Below, piece after piece: positions 8,167 through 18,508 of a DNA stretch of 64,000 bases. Below the pieces are notes generated by a model. That model made no database searches, was not told the origin of the DNA, and was given only the letters and a program-made list of their open reading frames with translations. The position numbers and the translations under genes were made by a program. Position 1 is the first letter of the stretch. Every line of letters starts with the position of its first letter. This stretch comes from Vreelandella titanicae BH1 (lineage in GTDB: Bacteria; Pseudomonadota; Gammaproteobacteria; Pseudomonadales; Halomonadaceae): positions 62,001-126,000 of the forward strand of contig NZ_AOPO01000010.1 of the NCBI RefSeq assembly GCF_000336575.1. The letters run 5' to 3'.

Positions 8167-9585
8167 CTATACATCCTTAGCAGCAGTTGAGAGCGTGGCC
8201 TGGCGGTGTGGCCCTCCTAGGTGACGCGGGTAGCCAAACGCTTCCACCGCGAGTAAATCGATGTCACTTTCCCGGTAGCAGAAGCCCTGTTCCGCTATAT
8301 TGATACTTGCCTGTTCAAGCGCTGACTGCTTTTCACTGGCTGAAGCTTGCTGAATGGCATCATGCATCGCGCGAAGTATGCTTTTTTGTTGGCTGACCAC
8401 GATGTTTAGCCGCAATGCTTTAAGGGTCAGTGCGGCTCGCTGCTGAGTAAGTGGCTCTGCGCTTACATTGACTAACTCACCTATTTGGCCATTTTCAGCA
8501 ATGATCAGGCTTAGTGCACTAGCGGTGGAGCAGGCACTGCCAATCTCTTCCAGTGTAACAACCGGGCAATTCGCGAGGGAATCCTGAGTCGTATTTGGCC
8601 CCAGTAGGCAAAGCTCGGTGGCCTCGTTGGATGCGTTGGTTAAGCTAATGCCTGCCTTTTGCGCGGCCTTTTGCAGGCGTTCAAAGAGCGGATGCTCACC
8701 AATCAGCGCAACGTGTTTAAAAGCACTGGCTTTCTCAACGTCGGGCACTAGGTGCGGGCTGCGTGCGGCAAAAAACAGATGAATAAGCCCGGCGCGCTGG
8801 GGGGAGTCCATACAGGCTAGAAACAGCTCCCGCTCGCGGCGTAACCCAGCCTCCAGTGACTCGGCATCCACGCAGGCCTGAATCGTTTCGACAATGCGAA
8901 ACGGCGAGAACAGTTCGGAAGACTGTTGGTTAAGCTGATCCAACGTCTTAGTGATGGCCTGGGGGTTCGCCGCCGGGGCAGGAAGTTGGCCGGTGATACG
9001 GGGCGTTTGGGCGCCTGCCAGCACTTCCTGGGCGGCCGCTAAACCCGCTTCAAGCGGCGTTTCAGCACTGCTAATGGCGTCGATAATGCCTGCCTCAAGT
9101 GCTTCTTCTGCTTCCACAAAACGCCCGCTGGTGATCATCTCTAAGGCGCGCTCAACGCCTACTAAACGCGGCAAACGCTGGGTGCCACCAGCGCCGGGCA
9201 GTAGACCCAGCTTAACCTCCGGAAGACCCACTCGGGTTCCCGCCAGTGCCACTCGATAGTGGCAGCCCAAAGCCACTTCCAATCCACCGCCCAGGGCTGT
9301 GCCGTGCAGGGCGGCAATCAGCGGTTTTGGGCAGGCTTCCAGTTGGTTAATCACATCGGGCAGCAGAGGGGCTTGAGGCGGCTGACCAAACTCACGAATA
9401 TCTGCCCCGGCAATAAAGGTGCGGCCATCGGCGAGCACGACCAGCGCTTTAGCATCTGTGTCAGCAACACCCTCTTTAAGCGCATCGACTAAGCCACCGC
9501 GTACCGCGTGACTTAAGGCATTGACCGGCGGATTGGCTATTTGAATAACGCCTACATCGCCGTGACGCTGATAATGAACGGACAT
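8167..9585 (-). CDS. Shortened FadB-like protein: crotonase plus degenerate 3-hydroxyacyl-CoA dehydrogenase
   Basis: 472 aa from the ATG at 9585 ([16 protein letters not shown]); an upstream in-frame start would overlap the TRAP gene. Residues 1-190 form a complete crotonase domain ([52 protein letters not shown] with the catalytic Glu). The next part follows the FadB linker, but the NAD-binding loop expected as GxGxMG reads [10 protein letters not shown], and the domain is much shorter than in FadB (about 700-730 aa). The C-terminus keeps a FadB tail ([26 protein letters not shown]). It is probably an enoyl-CoA hydratase with little or no dehydrogenase activity. Confidence 0.85.
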   Translation of the reverse strand: MSVHYQRHGDVGVIQIANPPVNALSHAVRGGLVDALKEGVADTDAKALVVLADGRTFIAGADIREFGQPPQAPLLPDVINQLEACPKPLIAALHGTALGGGLEVALGCHYRVALAGTRVGLPEVKLGLLPGAGGTQRLPRLVGVERALEMITSGRFVEAEEALEAGIIDAISSAETPLEAGLAAAQEVLAGAQTPRITGQLPAPAANPQAITKTLDQLNQQSSELFSPFRIVETIQACVDAESLEAGLRRERELFLACMDSPQRAGLIHLFFAARSPHLVPDVEKASAFKHVALIGEHPLFERLQKAAQKAGISLTNASNEATELCLLGPNTTQDSLANCPVVTLEEIGSACSTASALSLIIAENGQIGELVNVSAEPLTQQRAALTLKALRLNIVVSQQKSILRAMHDAIQQASASEKQSALEQASINIAEQGFCYRESDIDLLAVEAFGYPRHLGGPHRQATLSTAAKDV

Positions 9586-9647
9586 AGTTAGGCTCTCGTA
9601 TTTCGCATGATAGTGAATTGAAAAGAGTACGCTTGGCGCCCCATCTG

Positions 9648-11657
9648 TTACGCAACAGAGGCGCTTTGCGAACGCCGATGGTGGCGCTGGCTTAAGCGTG
9701 CCATCAAAACACCGGGTACCAGCGCGGCTGCGGCCAGACCGATCAATTCCCACTGGCTAAGCGGCACCATCCCACCACCCGGTAGCGCCAGTAGTAGGCC
9801 AGCGATCAGTATCAAGGCACGAATCACGATCTCTTGCAGTGCGCCATAGCCCAGTCGACCAACCCCCATCAGGTAACCCTGCATGGCAGAAGCAAACAGG
9901 ATGATGCCGATGACCGCCTGGATAAAGACAGCCACGATCATCAGCGGCGCGCCCTGCATAATCAGCGCGGGGTTGAGTACGAATAGGAAGGGAATAAAGT
10001 AGATCACGCTACCCAGACGCATCGCCTGCAGGCCCGTTTCCATGGGCCGGGCTCCGGCCACGGTAGCCGCGGCAAAGGCACCCAGTGCCACTGGCGGGGT
10101 AATAAAGCTCAGCATGCCCCAATAGAGAATGAACATATGTACGGCCATGGGATCCAGTCCGCCGCCTTGAATCAGTGCAGGGGCTAGAGCAACGGCGAGG
10201 AAGATATAGGCAGCCGTCACGGTCATGCCAATACCCAGCACAAAACTGGTAACTGCGCCCATAATCAGCAGCAGCGGCACGCTGCCACCGGCAATATTGA
10301 TAAAGTCGTTAGCGATGGTGCCGGAAAGGCCGGTCATCGAAAGTGCGCCCACCAGCATGCCCACGCCAGCCAAAATAGCGATTAACTCGGCAAACAGCTT
10401 GGCCGCAGACGACAGCGTATCGGCTACATTCTTCCAGCCCCAGCGGTTATGTTTGGAAAGCTGGTTGAGCACCAACAGCAGCGCGGTGGCGTAGAAAGGT
10501 GCCACGGCTTCGCGCTGCATAATCAGCAGCATCCAAACTAATAAAGCAAAGACAAAAATAAAGTACCAACCCTCTTTGAGGGTTTGCCATAGCGAAGGCA
10601 GTTCAACGGCGGGCAAGCCTTTAATGTCGTGGCGGGCCGCGTAGGCATCAATCTGAATAAACAGACCCAAGAAATACAGAATTGAAGGAATGACGGCAGC
10701 CAGTGCTACCGCGGAATAGGGAATGTCGAGAAACATGGCCATGACGAAAGCGGTTGCGCCCATCACCGGTGGCATCAATACACCGCCGGTTGAGGCGCAG
10801 GCTTCCACACCGCCAGCAAAGGAGCGGCTCATACCGATACGACGCATGGCGGGAATCGACAAAACACCGGTGGTTAGTACGTTACTAATAACGCTGCCGC
10901 TCATCGAGCCCATCAGGCCGCTGGAGAAAATCGACACCTTAGCGGGGCCGCCGCGCACATGGCCCAGCAGCGCAAATGCCAGGTTGATAAAAAACTTACC
11001 GCCGCCGCTTTTTTGCAGCACGACACCAAAGATCAAAAAGCCGATCACCAGGCCCGCGAACGCCTGCAGCGGCACCCCCATGATGCTTTCGGTACTCATG
11101 GTGTGGTACATAGCGGTCTGTTCAAGCGTCGAAGGAAACGCCTGGATAGGGCCGGGGACGATATCCGCCACCAGCGGGTAAAGAGAGAAGACCCCCGCAA
11201 TGATAGCAATCGGTAAACCGCCTGCCCGGCGGGCCGCTTCGATAATGAGCAGCCAGTAGGCATAGCTGGCATAAATAGCGATCTCAGGCGCAGAAAACGC
11301 CCAGCCGCGCTCTAAAATAGGGACTGCGTTATAAACAAAATAGCCGCCAACGATTAGCGTTATAGCGCTCAATAGGTAGTCGTACCAAGGGATAGGCTGT
11401 TCTTGTTGGCGACTCCGCATGGGCCAAAGCAAGAAAACCAGCGGTAGCAGTAGTGCCACAACGGCATAGTAGAACTGTGTTTCCAAGCCGGTTACGAACG
11501 TCAGTAAGCCAACGTTGAAAAGATAATCCAGCGTCATCGCCATCAAGATGACGGTGACCGTGGCGGGGATCCAGCGCAGCGCAGGGGGAAGCTGACGAAT
11601 TTGGCTGATTTTTTCTTTAACCTGCTGATTATTGGCAGGTGAGGTATCTGTGGTCAT
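9648..11657 (-). CDS. TRAP transporter fused permease (DctQ-DctM, TAXI type)
   Basis: 669 aa from the ATG at 11657; a TTG 15 bp upstream is the alternative. Fused 4TM/12TM TRAP permease: the first ~180 residues hold the small-subunit-like helices, and from about 190 the large-subunit DctM region begins, with SGGGKFFINLAFALLGHVRG, MGSMSGSVISNVLTTG, GGVEACASTGGVLMPPVMGA and a late YWGMLSFITPPVALGAFAAA. TRAP systems use Na+ or H+ gradients to import organic acids. The binding protein lies just upstream and acyl-CoA catabolic genes follow, so it probably imports their substrate. Confidence 0.93.
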   Translation of the reverse strand: MTTDTSPANNQQVKEKISQIRQLPPALRWIPATVTVILMAMTLDYLFNVGLLTFVTGLETQFYYAVVALLLPLVFLLWPMRSRQQEQPIPWYDYLLSAITLIVGGYFVYNAVPILERGWAFSAPEIAIYASYAYWLLIIEAARRAGGLPIAIIAGVFSLYPLVADIVPGPIQAFPSTLEQTAMYHTMSTESIMGVPLQAFAGLVIGFLIFGVVLQKSGGGKFFINLAFALLGHVRGGPAKVSIFSSGLMGSMSGSVISNVLTTGVLSIPAMRRIGMSRSFAGGVEACASTGGVLMPPVMGATAFVMAMFLDIPYSAVALAAVIPSILYFLGLFIQIDAYAARHDIKGLPAVELPSLWQTLKEGWYFIFVFALLVWMLLIMQREAVAPFYATALLLVLNQLSKHNRWGWKNVADTLSSAAKLFAELIAILAGVGMLVGALSMTGLSGTIANDFINIAGGSVPLLLIMGAVTSFVLGIGMTVTAAYIFLAVALAPALIQGGGLDPMAVHMFILYWGMLSFITPPVALGAFAAATVAGARPMETGLQAMRLGSVIYFIPFLFVLNPALIMQGAPLMIVAVFIQAVIGIILFASAMQGYLMGVGRLGYGALQEIVIRALILIAGLLLALPGGGMVPLSQWELIGLAAAALVPGVLMARLSQRHHRRSQSASVA

Positions 11658-11707
11658 GAGGGCATCCGTCAATCAGCAGGGGGCGGCAAGTGCCGCCCCG
11701 TGGCGTA

Positions 11708-12868
11708 TTACTCGAAGATCGGTTCGAAACCGGCATCGCTAAGCGCGGTGGCTCGGGCTTCCATCCAGTCGGCAGTAAACGCCTCGTCATCACTGGGGGC
11801 GTCTTGCATAAAGCTTTCCCAGGCGCTTAGCAGTACATCCTGACGTTCAACTAGCTTATCCTGATGGGCCTGCATTTCATCAGTCCATACGTCGATCTCT
11901 TTGTAGTACTCCACGACCGCATCGTGGAACGGCACTACCCATTGAAGATCTTGCTGTTCCAAGGCGTAGCCAAGCGCCCCTGGGGCGTTATCTTTGTAGT
12001 CGTCGAAATTTTCCTGCATGGCCTTGATTAGGCCATAAGCGACGTTGTCATCCAGGTCTTGGTTGGCGACCACAATGGGGTATGGGTAGCTAGCGCTGGG
12101 CACCGGGTTTTCGGCGCTGATGCCACCAGCCCCAGACGTGACTTCGTGCGGGCGGAAGTAGGGCGCAACGGCGGCCATGCGCTCCCAGCCGGCTTCGTCG
12201 TTGGGGTCTAGCACTGGCCAGCTAATGCCGCGAGGGCTACTGGCCAACTGCTGGGCGGGCGGGGTGACCGTTGTGGTAAAGGAGGCATCCACATCGCCAG
12301 CGATAATGCCGTCGAACGAGCGGCCGTAGCCGGGGTAATCAACCCGCTCTACGTCATCCCAGGTTAAACCGCCAAAGGCGAGGTACGCCTCTGTGCCTTT
12401 ATTGAGCGCATCGTCGCCACGGATATAGGCGATGCGTTTGCCCGCCAAGTCAGCGGGCGTTTCAACATCCAGGTCGCCCGCGAACGCAAGGGAGAGGCCA
12501 AAAGAGGCGGTGGAAGTGGTAATCACGCGCAGCGGCTGAGGGCCCCAGTCACGGTCGGCAAACATCATCACACCTTCCGCTCCGTAGTAGCTGGCGATCC
12601 CACAGGCGCAAAGGTCAACGCGGCCCTGCTTGAGCGGCGTCATGCGTGATACATCGTTATCACCCGGCAGAATACGTACAGACGAATCGTATTTGTTCTG
12701 CAACATATTGCCGATGGCGACGGCTTGGGCATAGCCGCTTGAGTTGGTGCCATAGGCCGTCCAGGCCATGGTGCCGGGCAGTTCAATTTCGTTGGCGTGG
12801 CTGACGGCTGCGCCGAGTAGCGATAGAGGTAAGGCGGCAATAAGTAGGCGTTGAGCGAAGGGACGCAT
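11708..12868 (-). CDS. TAXI-family TRAP transporter solute-binding protein
   Basis: 386 aa with an N-terminal Sec signal peptide (hydrophobic stretch 8-24, cleavage likely after SHA at about 25). Mature protein motifs fit TAXI binding proteins: WTAYGTNSSGYAQAVAIGNML, LKQGRVDLCACG, DLAGKRIAYIRGDD and DVDASFTTTVTPPAQQL. It acts in the periplasm and delivers ligand to the fused permease encoded 50 bp downstream. The ATG is preceded by AAAGGAGC. First gene of the catabolic run; the upstream 170 bp is AT-rich and likely holds the promoter. TAXI ligands are commonly glutamate-like or other carboxylates. Confidence 0.92.
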   Translation of the reverse strand: MRPFAQRLLIAALPLSLLGAAVSHANEIELPGTMAWTAYGTNSSGYAQAVAIGNMLQNKYDSSVRILPGDNDVSRMTPLKQGRVDLCACGIASYYGAEGVMMFADRDWGPQPLRVITTSTASFGLSLAFAGDLDVETPADLAGKRIAYIRGDDALNKGTEAYLAFGGLTWDDVERVDYPGYGRSFDGIIAGDVDASFTTTVTPPAQQLASSPRGISWPVLDPNDEAGWERMAAVAPYFRPHEVTSGAGGISAENPVPSASYPYPIVVANQDLDDNVAYGLIKAMQENFDDYKDNAPGALGYALEQQDLQWVVPFHDAVVEYYKEIDVWTDEMQAHQDKLVERQDVLLSAWESFMQDAPSDDEAFTADWMEARATALSDAGFEPIFE

Positions 12869-13053
12869 TGGGATGCTCCTTTATTGTGGTTGTAGTGACG
12901 TTGATGGTGACGTTTAGTTGCTGGTTATTTGATTGAATGTGTTTTGCTGTGCGGTATTGTATTTTGCTTAATGGTCGGGTGATAGTAGAGAAGCCGCTGG
13001 GTGGCTGTCAATGCCGTTGTCATCAGAGGTGTCCGTTAGTAAACAACAGGCAT

Positions 13054-13082
13054 AAAAAAACCAGGCAAAAGCCTGGTTTTTC
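13054..13082 (-). terminator. Rho-independent terminator after the first sulP gene
   Basis: Stem CCAGGC/GCCTGG with an AAAA loop and A-runs on the left and T-runs on the right, so it can work in both directions. It lies 25 bp after the stop of the - strand sulP gene and also shields the TAXI promoter region. Confidence 0.8.
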
Positions 13083-13106
13083 AGAGCGGTAGCGAGAGCA
13101 ATACTG

Positions 13107-14807
13107 TTAAGAAAACTCACGCCAAGCGGCGTAGGTGCTTAGAAATACCCGTCCGGTCAGTGCATCCAGAAAGTCACTCTTCTTAAGCTGATCCATTACC
13201 GGGCCTTTGACCTCGGATAAATGCAGTTTTACATCGGAGTCTTTTAAACGGGCGTTGATCGCATCCAGGCTCTCTAGCGCCGAGGCATCGATCAGGTTGA
13301 CCGCCGAACAGATCAGCACAACGTGCTCAAGCTCGGGTTGGCTCGCCACCAGGTTATAAACGGTGTCTTCCAAATAGCGTGCATTGGCAAAGTAGAGGCT
13401 CTCATCGATGCGCAAGAGGGCAACGGTATTGACCGTTTCGACATCGTGGCGGGTAGTGTTTCTAAAATGTTCGGTACCGGGCACACGGCCTACCAAGGCG
13501 CTATGGGGGCGGCTGGTGCGGTACAAAAATAGCGCAATAGAAAGTGTCACACCGCTAATGATGCCGGCTTCAACGCCTTCGCACAGCGTGAGTAGAATCG
13601 TCACCGCCATGGCGGCAAAGTCGCTGCGGGAGTAGCGCCAGGTTTGGCGCAGCATGGGGATGTCTACCAGTGTCAAAATCGAGACGGTGATTGTTGCGGC
13701 CAGGGTCGCGATGGGCAGATAGTAGAGCCAACCGGTAAACGACATGGTGACCAGCGCAATACCTAGCGCCGCAAAGGCACCGGCGGCAGGTGTTTGCGCA
13801 CCCGCATCGTAGTTAATAACGGTGCGGGACAGACCACCGGTTACCGGCATACCACTGGAAAACCCGGCGGCTAAATTGCTGGCGCCCAGGCCCACTAGTT
13901 CCTGATTGGGAGAGATGCGCTGGCGCCGTTTAGCGGCCAACATCTGGCCCATGGAGACCGACTCCACAAAGCCGACCAGGCTAATCAGCAGCGCTGGGAT
14001 TAGCAGTGCCCGCCATAGCGAGTAGTCCGCCCAAGGAAAGCTTAACGAGGGTAAACCACCGGGAATTTGCCCTACTACGGAGACGCCTTTATCGGCCAAC
14101 TGCCAATGCCAGGTCACCAGGGTGGTAATCACGACCGCAAAGACTGGCCCCGCTTTGGCGATCAAGTCCGCCAGAGTGCGTGGCAGGCCCAGCGTGAGCA
14201 GGGCGGCTTTACCGTGGCGCCGCATGGCAATCAAAAACAGCAGGGTTCCACTGCCAATCAGTAGGGTGGGTAAGTTAAAGGTGGTTAAGTTTGGTACCAG
14301 GGTGATAAGACGTTCCACCAGGGTAAAGCCACTGCTCTCAACCCCCAGTAGGCTGCCAAGCTGGCTGGCCGCAATCAAAATACCCGACGCCGTTAAGAAG
14401 CCGGAGATAACCGGGTGGCTTAAAAAGTTGCTGAAAAAGCCCATTTTCAGCAGCCCCATCACGACCAGCATGCCACCGGAAAGCAGTGACAGGATCAGCG
14501 CTGCCTGTAAGTAGGTCTCCGTACCCGCGGCTGCTACTGAGGAGAGCGCGGCACCGGTCATCAGCGCGATGATTGCCACCGGCCCGACCGCGAGGGTTTT
14601 ACTGGTGCCAAACAGGGTATAGATCAGTTGAGGCAGGATGCTGGCGTAGAGACCCACCACCGCAGGTAACCCGGCTAGCAGCGCATAGGCCAGCGATTGG
14701 GGAATGACCATCACGGTGACGATCAAGCCCGCCAAAAGGTCTGCCCCCAATAGGCGTTTATGGTAGTGGGGGAGCCATGTCAGGATCGGCAAGTAGCGCT
14801 TTAGCAT
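13107..14807 (-). CDS. SulP (SLC26) family anion permease with STAS domain
   Basis: 566 aa from the ATG at 14807 (MLKRYLPILTWLPHYHKRLL), preceded by AGGAC; a TTG further upstream was rejected. Residues about 20-420 form the membrane domain with the SulP signature (GLIVTVMVIPQSLAYALLAGLPAVVGLYAS split over two helices) and FVESVSMGQMLAAKRRQR. Residues about 440-560 are a cytoplasmic STAS domain (LRIDESLYFANARYLEDTV, NLIDASALESLDAINARL). Members carry sulfate, bicarbonate or organic anions. It is paralogous to the SulP gene inside the island at 55990-57771, sharing nearly identical STAS motifs. Single-gene unit with its own terminator. Confidence 0.93.
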   Translation of the reverse strand: MLKRYLPILTWLPHYHKRLLGADLLAGLIVTVMVIPQSLAYALLAGLPAVVGLYASILPQLIYTLFGTSKTLAVGPVAIIALMTGAALSSVAAAGTETYLQAALILSLLSGGMLVVMGLLKMGFFSNFLSHPVISGFLTASGILIAASQLGSLLGVESSGFTLVERLITLVPNLTTFNLPTLLIGSGTLLFLIAMRRHGKAALLTLGLPRTLADLIAKAGPVFAVVITTLVTWHWQLADKGVSVVGQIPGGLPSLSFPWADYSLWRALLIPALLISLVGFVESVSMGQMLAAKRRQRISPNQELVGLGASNLAAGFSSGMPVTGGLSRTVINYDAGAQTPAAGAFAALGIALVTMSFTGWLYYLPIATLAATITVSILTLVDIPMLRQTWRYSRSDFAAMAVTILLTLCEGVEAGIISGVTLSIALFLYRTSRPHSALVGRVPGTEHFRNTTRHDVETVNTVALLRIDESLYFANARYLEDTVYNLVASQPELEHVVLICSAVNLIDASALESLDAINARLKDSDVKLHLSEVKGPVMDQLKKSDFLDALTGRVFLSTYAAWREFS

Positions 14808-14940
14808 GGGGTCCTGGTGTTGTAGAAGTGGCAGAACCAAGAGAGTAAGGGATATTCCATTTCATTGCAGTGCTTATATTCATTTTTACTGCGGTAACCC
14901 AATGATGACCAAGCGCTTATAGGATTTGTGTCTTCGCCAA

Positions 14941-14972
14941 AAGTGCTACTTCCTTCCCCCAAAGTGCTACTT
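14941..14972. repeat. Two direct copies of AAGTGCTACTT, 21 bp apart
   Basis: AAGTGCTACTT occurs at 14941-14951 and 14962-14972, each within a longer similar context (CAAAAGTGCTACTTCCTT and CAAAGTGCTACTTCTTTC). The 21-bp period equals two helical turns. It lies between the divergent sulP and chemoreceptor genes, so it could be a tandem operator. The binding protein is unknown. Confidence 0.5.
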
Positions 14973-15073
14973 CTTTCATAAGCGTTACACGCTAAGCTTA
15001 GTCGCAAAGGGGGTTGAACCCCTCAGAAGTAGTATTTTCGATACTCAATAACATCAATAAAAGAGTACAGCTC

Positions 15074-16744
15074 ATGCGCTTACTGCGATTGTGTGTTCCG
15101 GTGCTGTTTGTAGTGCTGTCGATAGGGCTTGCCATACAAGGAGGGCTCTGGCGTTATCTGGCACTTCTATTCGCCGCGCTAGGCGGTGGCGCTATGCTAC
15201 TCAGCGTACTGGAAGGCGTCTACCGAGCCGACCAACGTCGCCTGGAACAGCATCGGCTTGGCTTTAAGCCGCTGCGTGATTACCGTTCGCTTCGCGCCAT
15301 GGCCTACAGGTTAATGAACCGCGCTAGCAGCACAGCGATTGCCTCGGCAGAAGTGTCGCACTATGCCGATCTGATGGATCAGCGCCTCTCAAAGCAAGAA
15401 ACCATGGCTCGTGAAGCTTCATCGAGCATGACGGCCATTAATGCAGCCATTATGCAGGTGAGTGCCAGCGCCAGCCAAGTGGCAGCGCTGGCAGAGAGCG
15501 CCCGGGAGGCCAGTCATCACAACCATGCTGAACTGGACGATATTATTCAGGACATGAGCGATGTTGCCGACCGCTCAAACCAAGCGCTGGAAATGCTGAC
15601 CGCGCTGAACGATAAAATTGAGCGTGTACGTAACGTTACTTCCATGATTGAGGATATCGCCGAACAAACCCATCTGCTGTCGCTCAATGCGTCAATTGAA
15701 GCGGCCCGAGCGGGTGAACACGGGCGAGGGTTTGCAGTCGTCGCCGGCGAAGTGCGCAACCTGGCACTCAAGACCTCTACCGCAACGCAAAGTGTCGATG
15801 AGCTGGTTAAGGATATGCATCAGAGCGGCCAGTCGGTCGTCGCCACTATGGGCCAGTTAATGACCCGTATCAGCAAGCGCTCCAAGGGGCTACAAGTGGT
15901 CGGCAACAGTCTGGGTACGATGACTCAAGAATTCGACCAAGTGCAGAGGGAAATTACCCGTGTTGCCGATGCCATGGAAAACACTCGCGAACATAGTCAA
16001 ACCGTGGCGGACAGCCTGAGCCAGTTGGAAGATGATGTCGATGAAGGCAATCGTAATATGCATGATTTGGCCGAGCAGGCCCGGGCATTGATGGAGGCTG
16101 CCGAAGGGGTCGATGGTGAACTGGCTCAACAGCATTTGGAGGGTCGCCACCAGCAGGTATTCCACGCTGCACGATTAACCGCCGATAAGTTGGGTAAGCT
16201 GCTGGAAAAAGCGATTGCCCGCGGGGAGCTTTCAGACACCCACCTGTTCCAGCCCCATTATGAACAGATTCCGGGTACGCAGCCGCCGCAATATAAAACC
16301 GGCTTTGATAGTTTCACTGATAGGTACCTGCCCGATTTGCAAGAGCCTTTGCTCACGCAGCTAAGCTTAAGCTATGCCATTGCCTGTGACCGTAAAGGCT
16401 ATGTGCCGACCCATAACAAAGCGGTCAGTCTTGCACCAACCGGTGACTACGCGCACGATTTAAAGTTCTGCCGCAACAAACGCATTTTCGATGACCCGAC
16501 GGGCAGCCGATGTGGGGCTCATGAAAAGCCGCTGCTACTGCAAACCTACAAGCGCGATACCGGCGAAATCATGCACGACCTCTCTGTGCCGGTGTATGTG
16601 CAGGGTAAGCACTGGGGCGGATTCCGGGTTGGCTACCAGCCTGAGCGTGATATAGCGACTCCCCCTGCGCCCCCTGCGTTGCAGTCAGAGGCCGCCCCAG
16701 TACCACCGCTTGCACTAACCAGCCGTAGCGTAGCGCGGGCGTGA
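15074..16744 (+). CDS. Methyl-accepting chemotaxis protein with C-terminal sensor region
   Basis: 556 aa from the ATG at 15074 ([14 protein letters not shown]); a TTG 60 bp upstream is possible. Two close membrane helices at residues 6-48 leave almost no periplasmic domain. A coiled-coil signalling domain follows (about 100-340), with the conserved hairpin tip [18 protein letters not shown] and [15 protein letters not shown]. After it comes an extra cytoplasmic region of about 150 residues ([53 protein letters not shown]) that looks like a Cache/PAS-like sensor of the type seen in some aerotaxis-like receptors. It therefore probably senses an intracellular signal. No CheB/CheR pentapeptide at the end. 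Confidence 0.9.
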   Translation: MRLLRLCVPVLFVVLSIGLAIQGGLWRYLALLFAALGGGAMLLSVLEGVYRADQRRLEQHRLGFKPLRDYRSLRAMAYRLMNRASSTAIASAEVSHYADLMDQRLSKQETMAREASSSMTAINAAIMQVSASASQVAALAESAREASHHNHAELDDIIQDMSDVADRSNQALEMLTALNDKIERVRNVTSMIEDIAEQTHLLSLNASIEAARAGEHGRGFAVVAGEVRNLALKTSTATQSVDELVKDMHQSGQSVVATMGQLMTRISKRSKGLQVVGNSLGTMTQEFDQVQREITRVADAMENTREHSQTVADSLSQLEDDVDEGNRNMHDLAEQARALMEAAEGVDGELAQQHLEGRHQQVFHAARLTADKLGKLLEKAIARGELSDTHLFQPHYEQIPGTQPPQYKTGFDSFTDRYLPDLQEPLLTQLSLSYAIACDRKGYVPTHNKAVSLAPTGDYAHDLKFCRNKRIFDDPTGSRCGAHEKPLLLQTYKRDTGEIMHDLSVPVYVQGKHWGGFRVGYQPERDIATPPAPPALQSEAAPVPPLALTSRSVARA

Positions 16745-17623
16745 TTGCCATGCCGACCAGGAGTAGAGCGCGAGCCCGATCCAAATAAGCACAAACGTTG
16801 CCAACTGAATAAGGCCCAGGGGCTCGCCGAACACGGTTAAGGCAATCAGAAACTGAATGCTGGGGTTGATGTACATCAAAAAGCCCAGGGTTGCCAAACG
16901 CAACCGGCGTGCCGCGCCGGCAAAGGCCATTAACGGCAGCGCGGTCAAAGCCCCACTGGCGATCAGCAGGCCAGTCGATGACGTATCTTGAAGAAAATGC
17001 GAGCTGCCGTTCCAGCTTAACCAGGTCAAGGCGATCAGGGCGAGTGGGAATAGCAACAGGGTTTCCACAAACAGTCCCGATAATCCGTCCAGTGGCACCT
17101 GCTTACGAAACAGGCCGTAACTGCCGAAGCTTAACGCCAGTAGTAGACTAAGCCAGGGCAGTTCACCCAGCATCACAAACTGCGTGGCAATGGCCACGCT
17201 GGCCAAGCCCAAGGCGACCAGCTGCAGCTTGGCCATCACTTCCCGAAGTACCAGCATGCCTAGCGCGACGTTCACTAATGGCGTTAAGAAGTAGCCCAGG
17301 CTCGCCTGCAATACCTGCTTCGACTCCACTGCATAAATATAGATACCCCAGTTAAACGCAATCAATAGCGCACAGGCCAACACCCGACCAAGCCGCTTGG
17401 GTTCCCCCAATGCGGTGACAACGGGCGGCCAGCGGCGCAGAAGGGTAATCAAGCCGACCAGAAATAGACACGCCCAAATGATACGGTGAATCAATATTTC
17501 AAAGGCGGGAATGCCGTCAAACAGGGCAAAAAATAGCGGAAAGCAGCCCCACATGGTGTAGGCGGTTAGCCCATACATAACGCCTTTGACGGCATCTGGA
17601 TCGCGTGTTGGAGTAGGAAGCAT
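16715..17623 (-). CDS. rarD: RarD-type EamA-family transporter
   Basis: 302 aa from the ATG at 17623 ([20 protein letters not shown]), preceded by TGAGG; upstream in-frame codons lack a site and would overlap the divergent amidase gene. Ten predicted membrane helices in two EamA repeats. The family start is typical: [20 protein letters not shown] and [14 protein letters not shown]. RarD proteins are inner-membrane drug/metabolite-superfamily carriers, named from a chloramphenicol phenotype in Pseudomonas, with no firmly known substrate. The 3' end overlaps the chemoreceptor's end by 30 bp in convergent orientation. Confidence 0.88.
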   Translation of the reverse strand: MLPTPTRDPDAVKGVMYGLTAYTMWGCFPLFFALFDGIPAFEILIHRIIWACLFLVGLITLLRRWPPVVTALGEPKRLGRVLACALLIAFNWGIYIYAVESKQVLQASLGYFLTPLVNVALGMLVLREVMAKLQLVALGLASVAIATQFVMLGELPWLSLLLALSFGSYGLFRKQVPLDGLSGLFVETLLLFPLALIALTWLSWNGSSHFLQDTSSTGLLIASGALTALPLMAFAGAARRLRLATLGFLMYINPSIQFLIALTVFGEPLGLIQLATFVLIWIGLALYSWSAWQSRPRYATAG

Positions 17624-17695
17624 AGCAGCCTCATTATTTAAAGATGCTAATCTAGCATAAACGTTGTCTTGAGACTGACGAATTGGAGGTGTTAA

Positions 17696-18508
17696 GTGAG
17701 TCAACTTAGGAACACGCTAGTGCAGTGTGATCTGCGCTGGGAAGATCCCCAGGCCAACCACGCTCATCTTGAGAAGTTGCTGGGCGAGCTGGATAGCCGC
17801 GACACGGATCTTATTGTATTGCCTGAGATGTTTGCCACTGGCTTTACCATGAATTCCCGCGAAATGGCCCAGCCGATGGCGGAAAGTCAAAGCGTTGCCT
17901 GGCTACAGGCCCAGGCGAAGGCGCGCAACTGCGTGATGACCGGCAGCGTGGCGGTCGAAGAGGACGGTGAGTTTTATAACCGCTTGATTTGGGCAACGCC
18001 GGAGGGGGTGTTAACCCACTACGATAAGCGTCACCTATTCCGTATGGCCGGTGAGCATGAGCGCTACGGTATGGGCAGTGAGCGTAAAGTGGTAGAGCTC
18101 AATGGCTTTAAGCTGCTGCTGAGCGTTTGCTACGACCTGCGTTTTCCGGTGTGGATGCGTCAGCAGCCAGCAGAAGGGAAGCATTTCGAGTATGATGCGC
18201 TGCTGTGTATCGCCAACTGGCCAGCACCGCGTCGTCATCCATGGCGTACGCTGCTACAAGCCCGTGCGGTAGAGAACTTAAGCTATGTGATTGGCGTTAA
18301 TCGCGTTGGAGAAGATGCCAAAGGGCTTGCCTACAGCGGCGACTCCCTGTTGGTCGACTTCAAAGGTGAAGCGTTAATTGATAAACCTGCCCATACCCCG
18401 TTTATAGAGACGGGCACGCTGGATAAAACTGCCCTTGATGCTTTTCGTGAAAAATTTCCTGCCTGGCAAGATGCCGACCACTTTCAACTGCTGCCAGGAG
18501 TGGGTTAA
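17696..18508 (+). CDS. Omega-amidase-like carbon-nitrogen hydrolase (YafV type)
   Basis: 270 aa starting at GTG 17696 behind a good GGAGG. Nitrilase-superfamily fold with a visible triad: Glu in LPEMFATGF (about 43), Lys in YDKRHLFRM (about 111), Cys in LLSVCYDLRFPVWMR (about 145). YafV-like enzymes hydrolyse alpha-ketoglutaramate and related omega-amides, completing glutamine/methionine salvage transamination; they act in the cytosol. Its stop overlaps the rsuA start (TAATG). Calling it an omega-amidase rather than another C-N hydrolase rests on these motif contexts. Confidence 0.87.
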   Translation: MSQLRNTLVQCDLRWEDPQANHAHLEKLLGELDSRDTDLIVLPEMFATGFTMNSREMAQPMAESQSVAWLQAQAKARNCVMTGSVAVEEDGEFYNRLIWATPEGVLTHYDKRHLFRMAGEHERYGMGSERKVVELNGFKLLLSVCYDLRFPVWMRQQPAEGKHFEYDALLCIANWPAPRRHPWRTLLQARAVENLSYVIGVNRVGEDAKGLAYSGDSLLVDFKGEALIDKPAHTPFIETGTLDKTALDAFREKFPAWQDADHFQLLPGVG

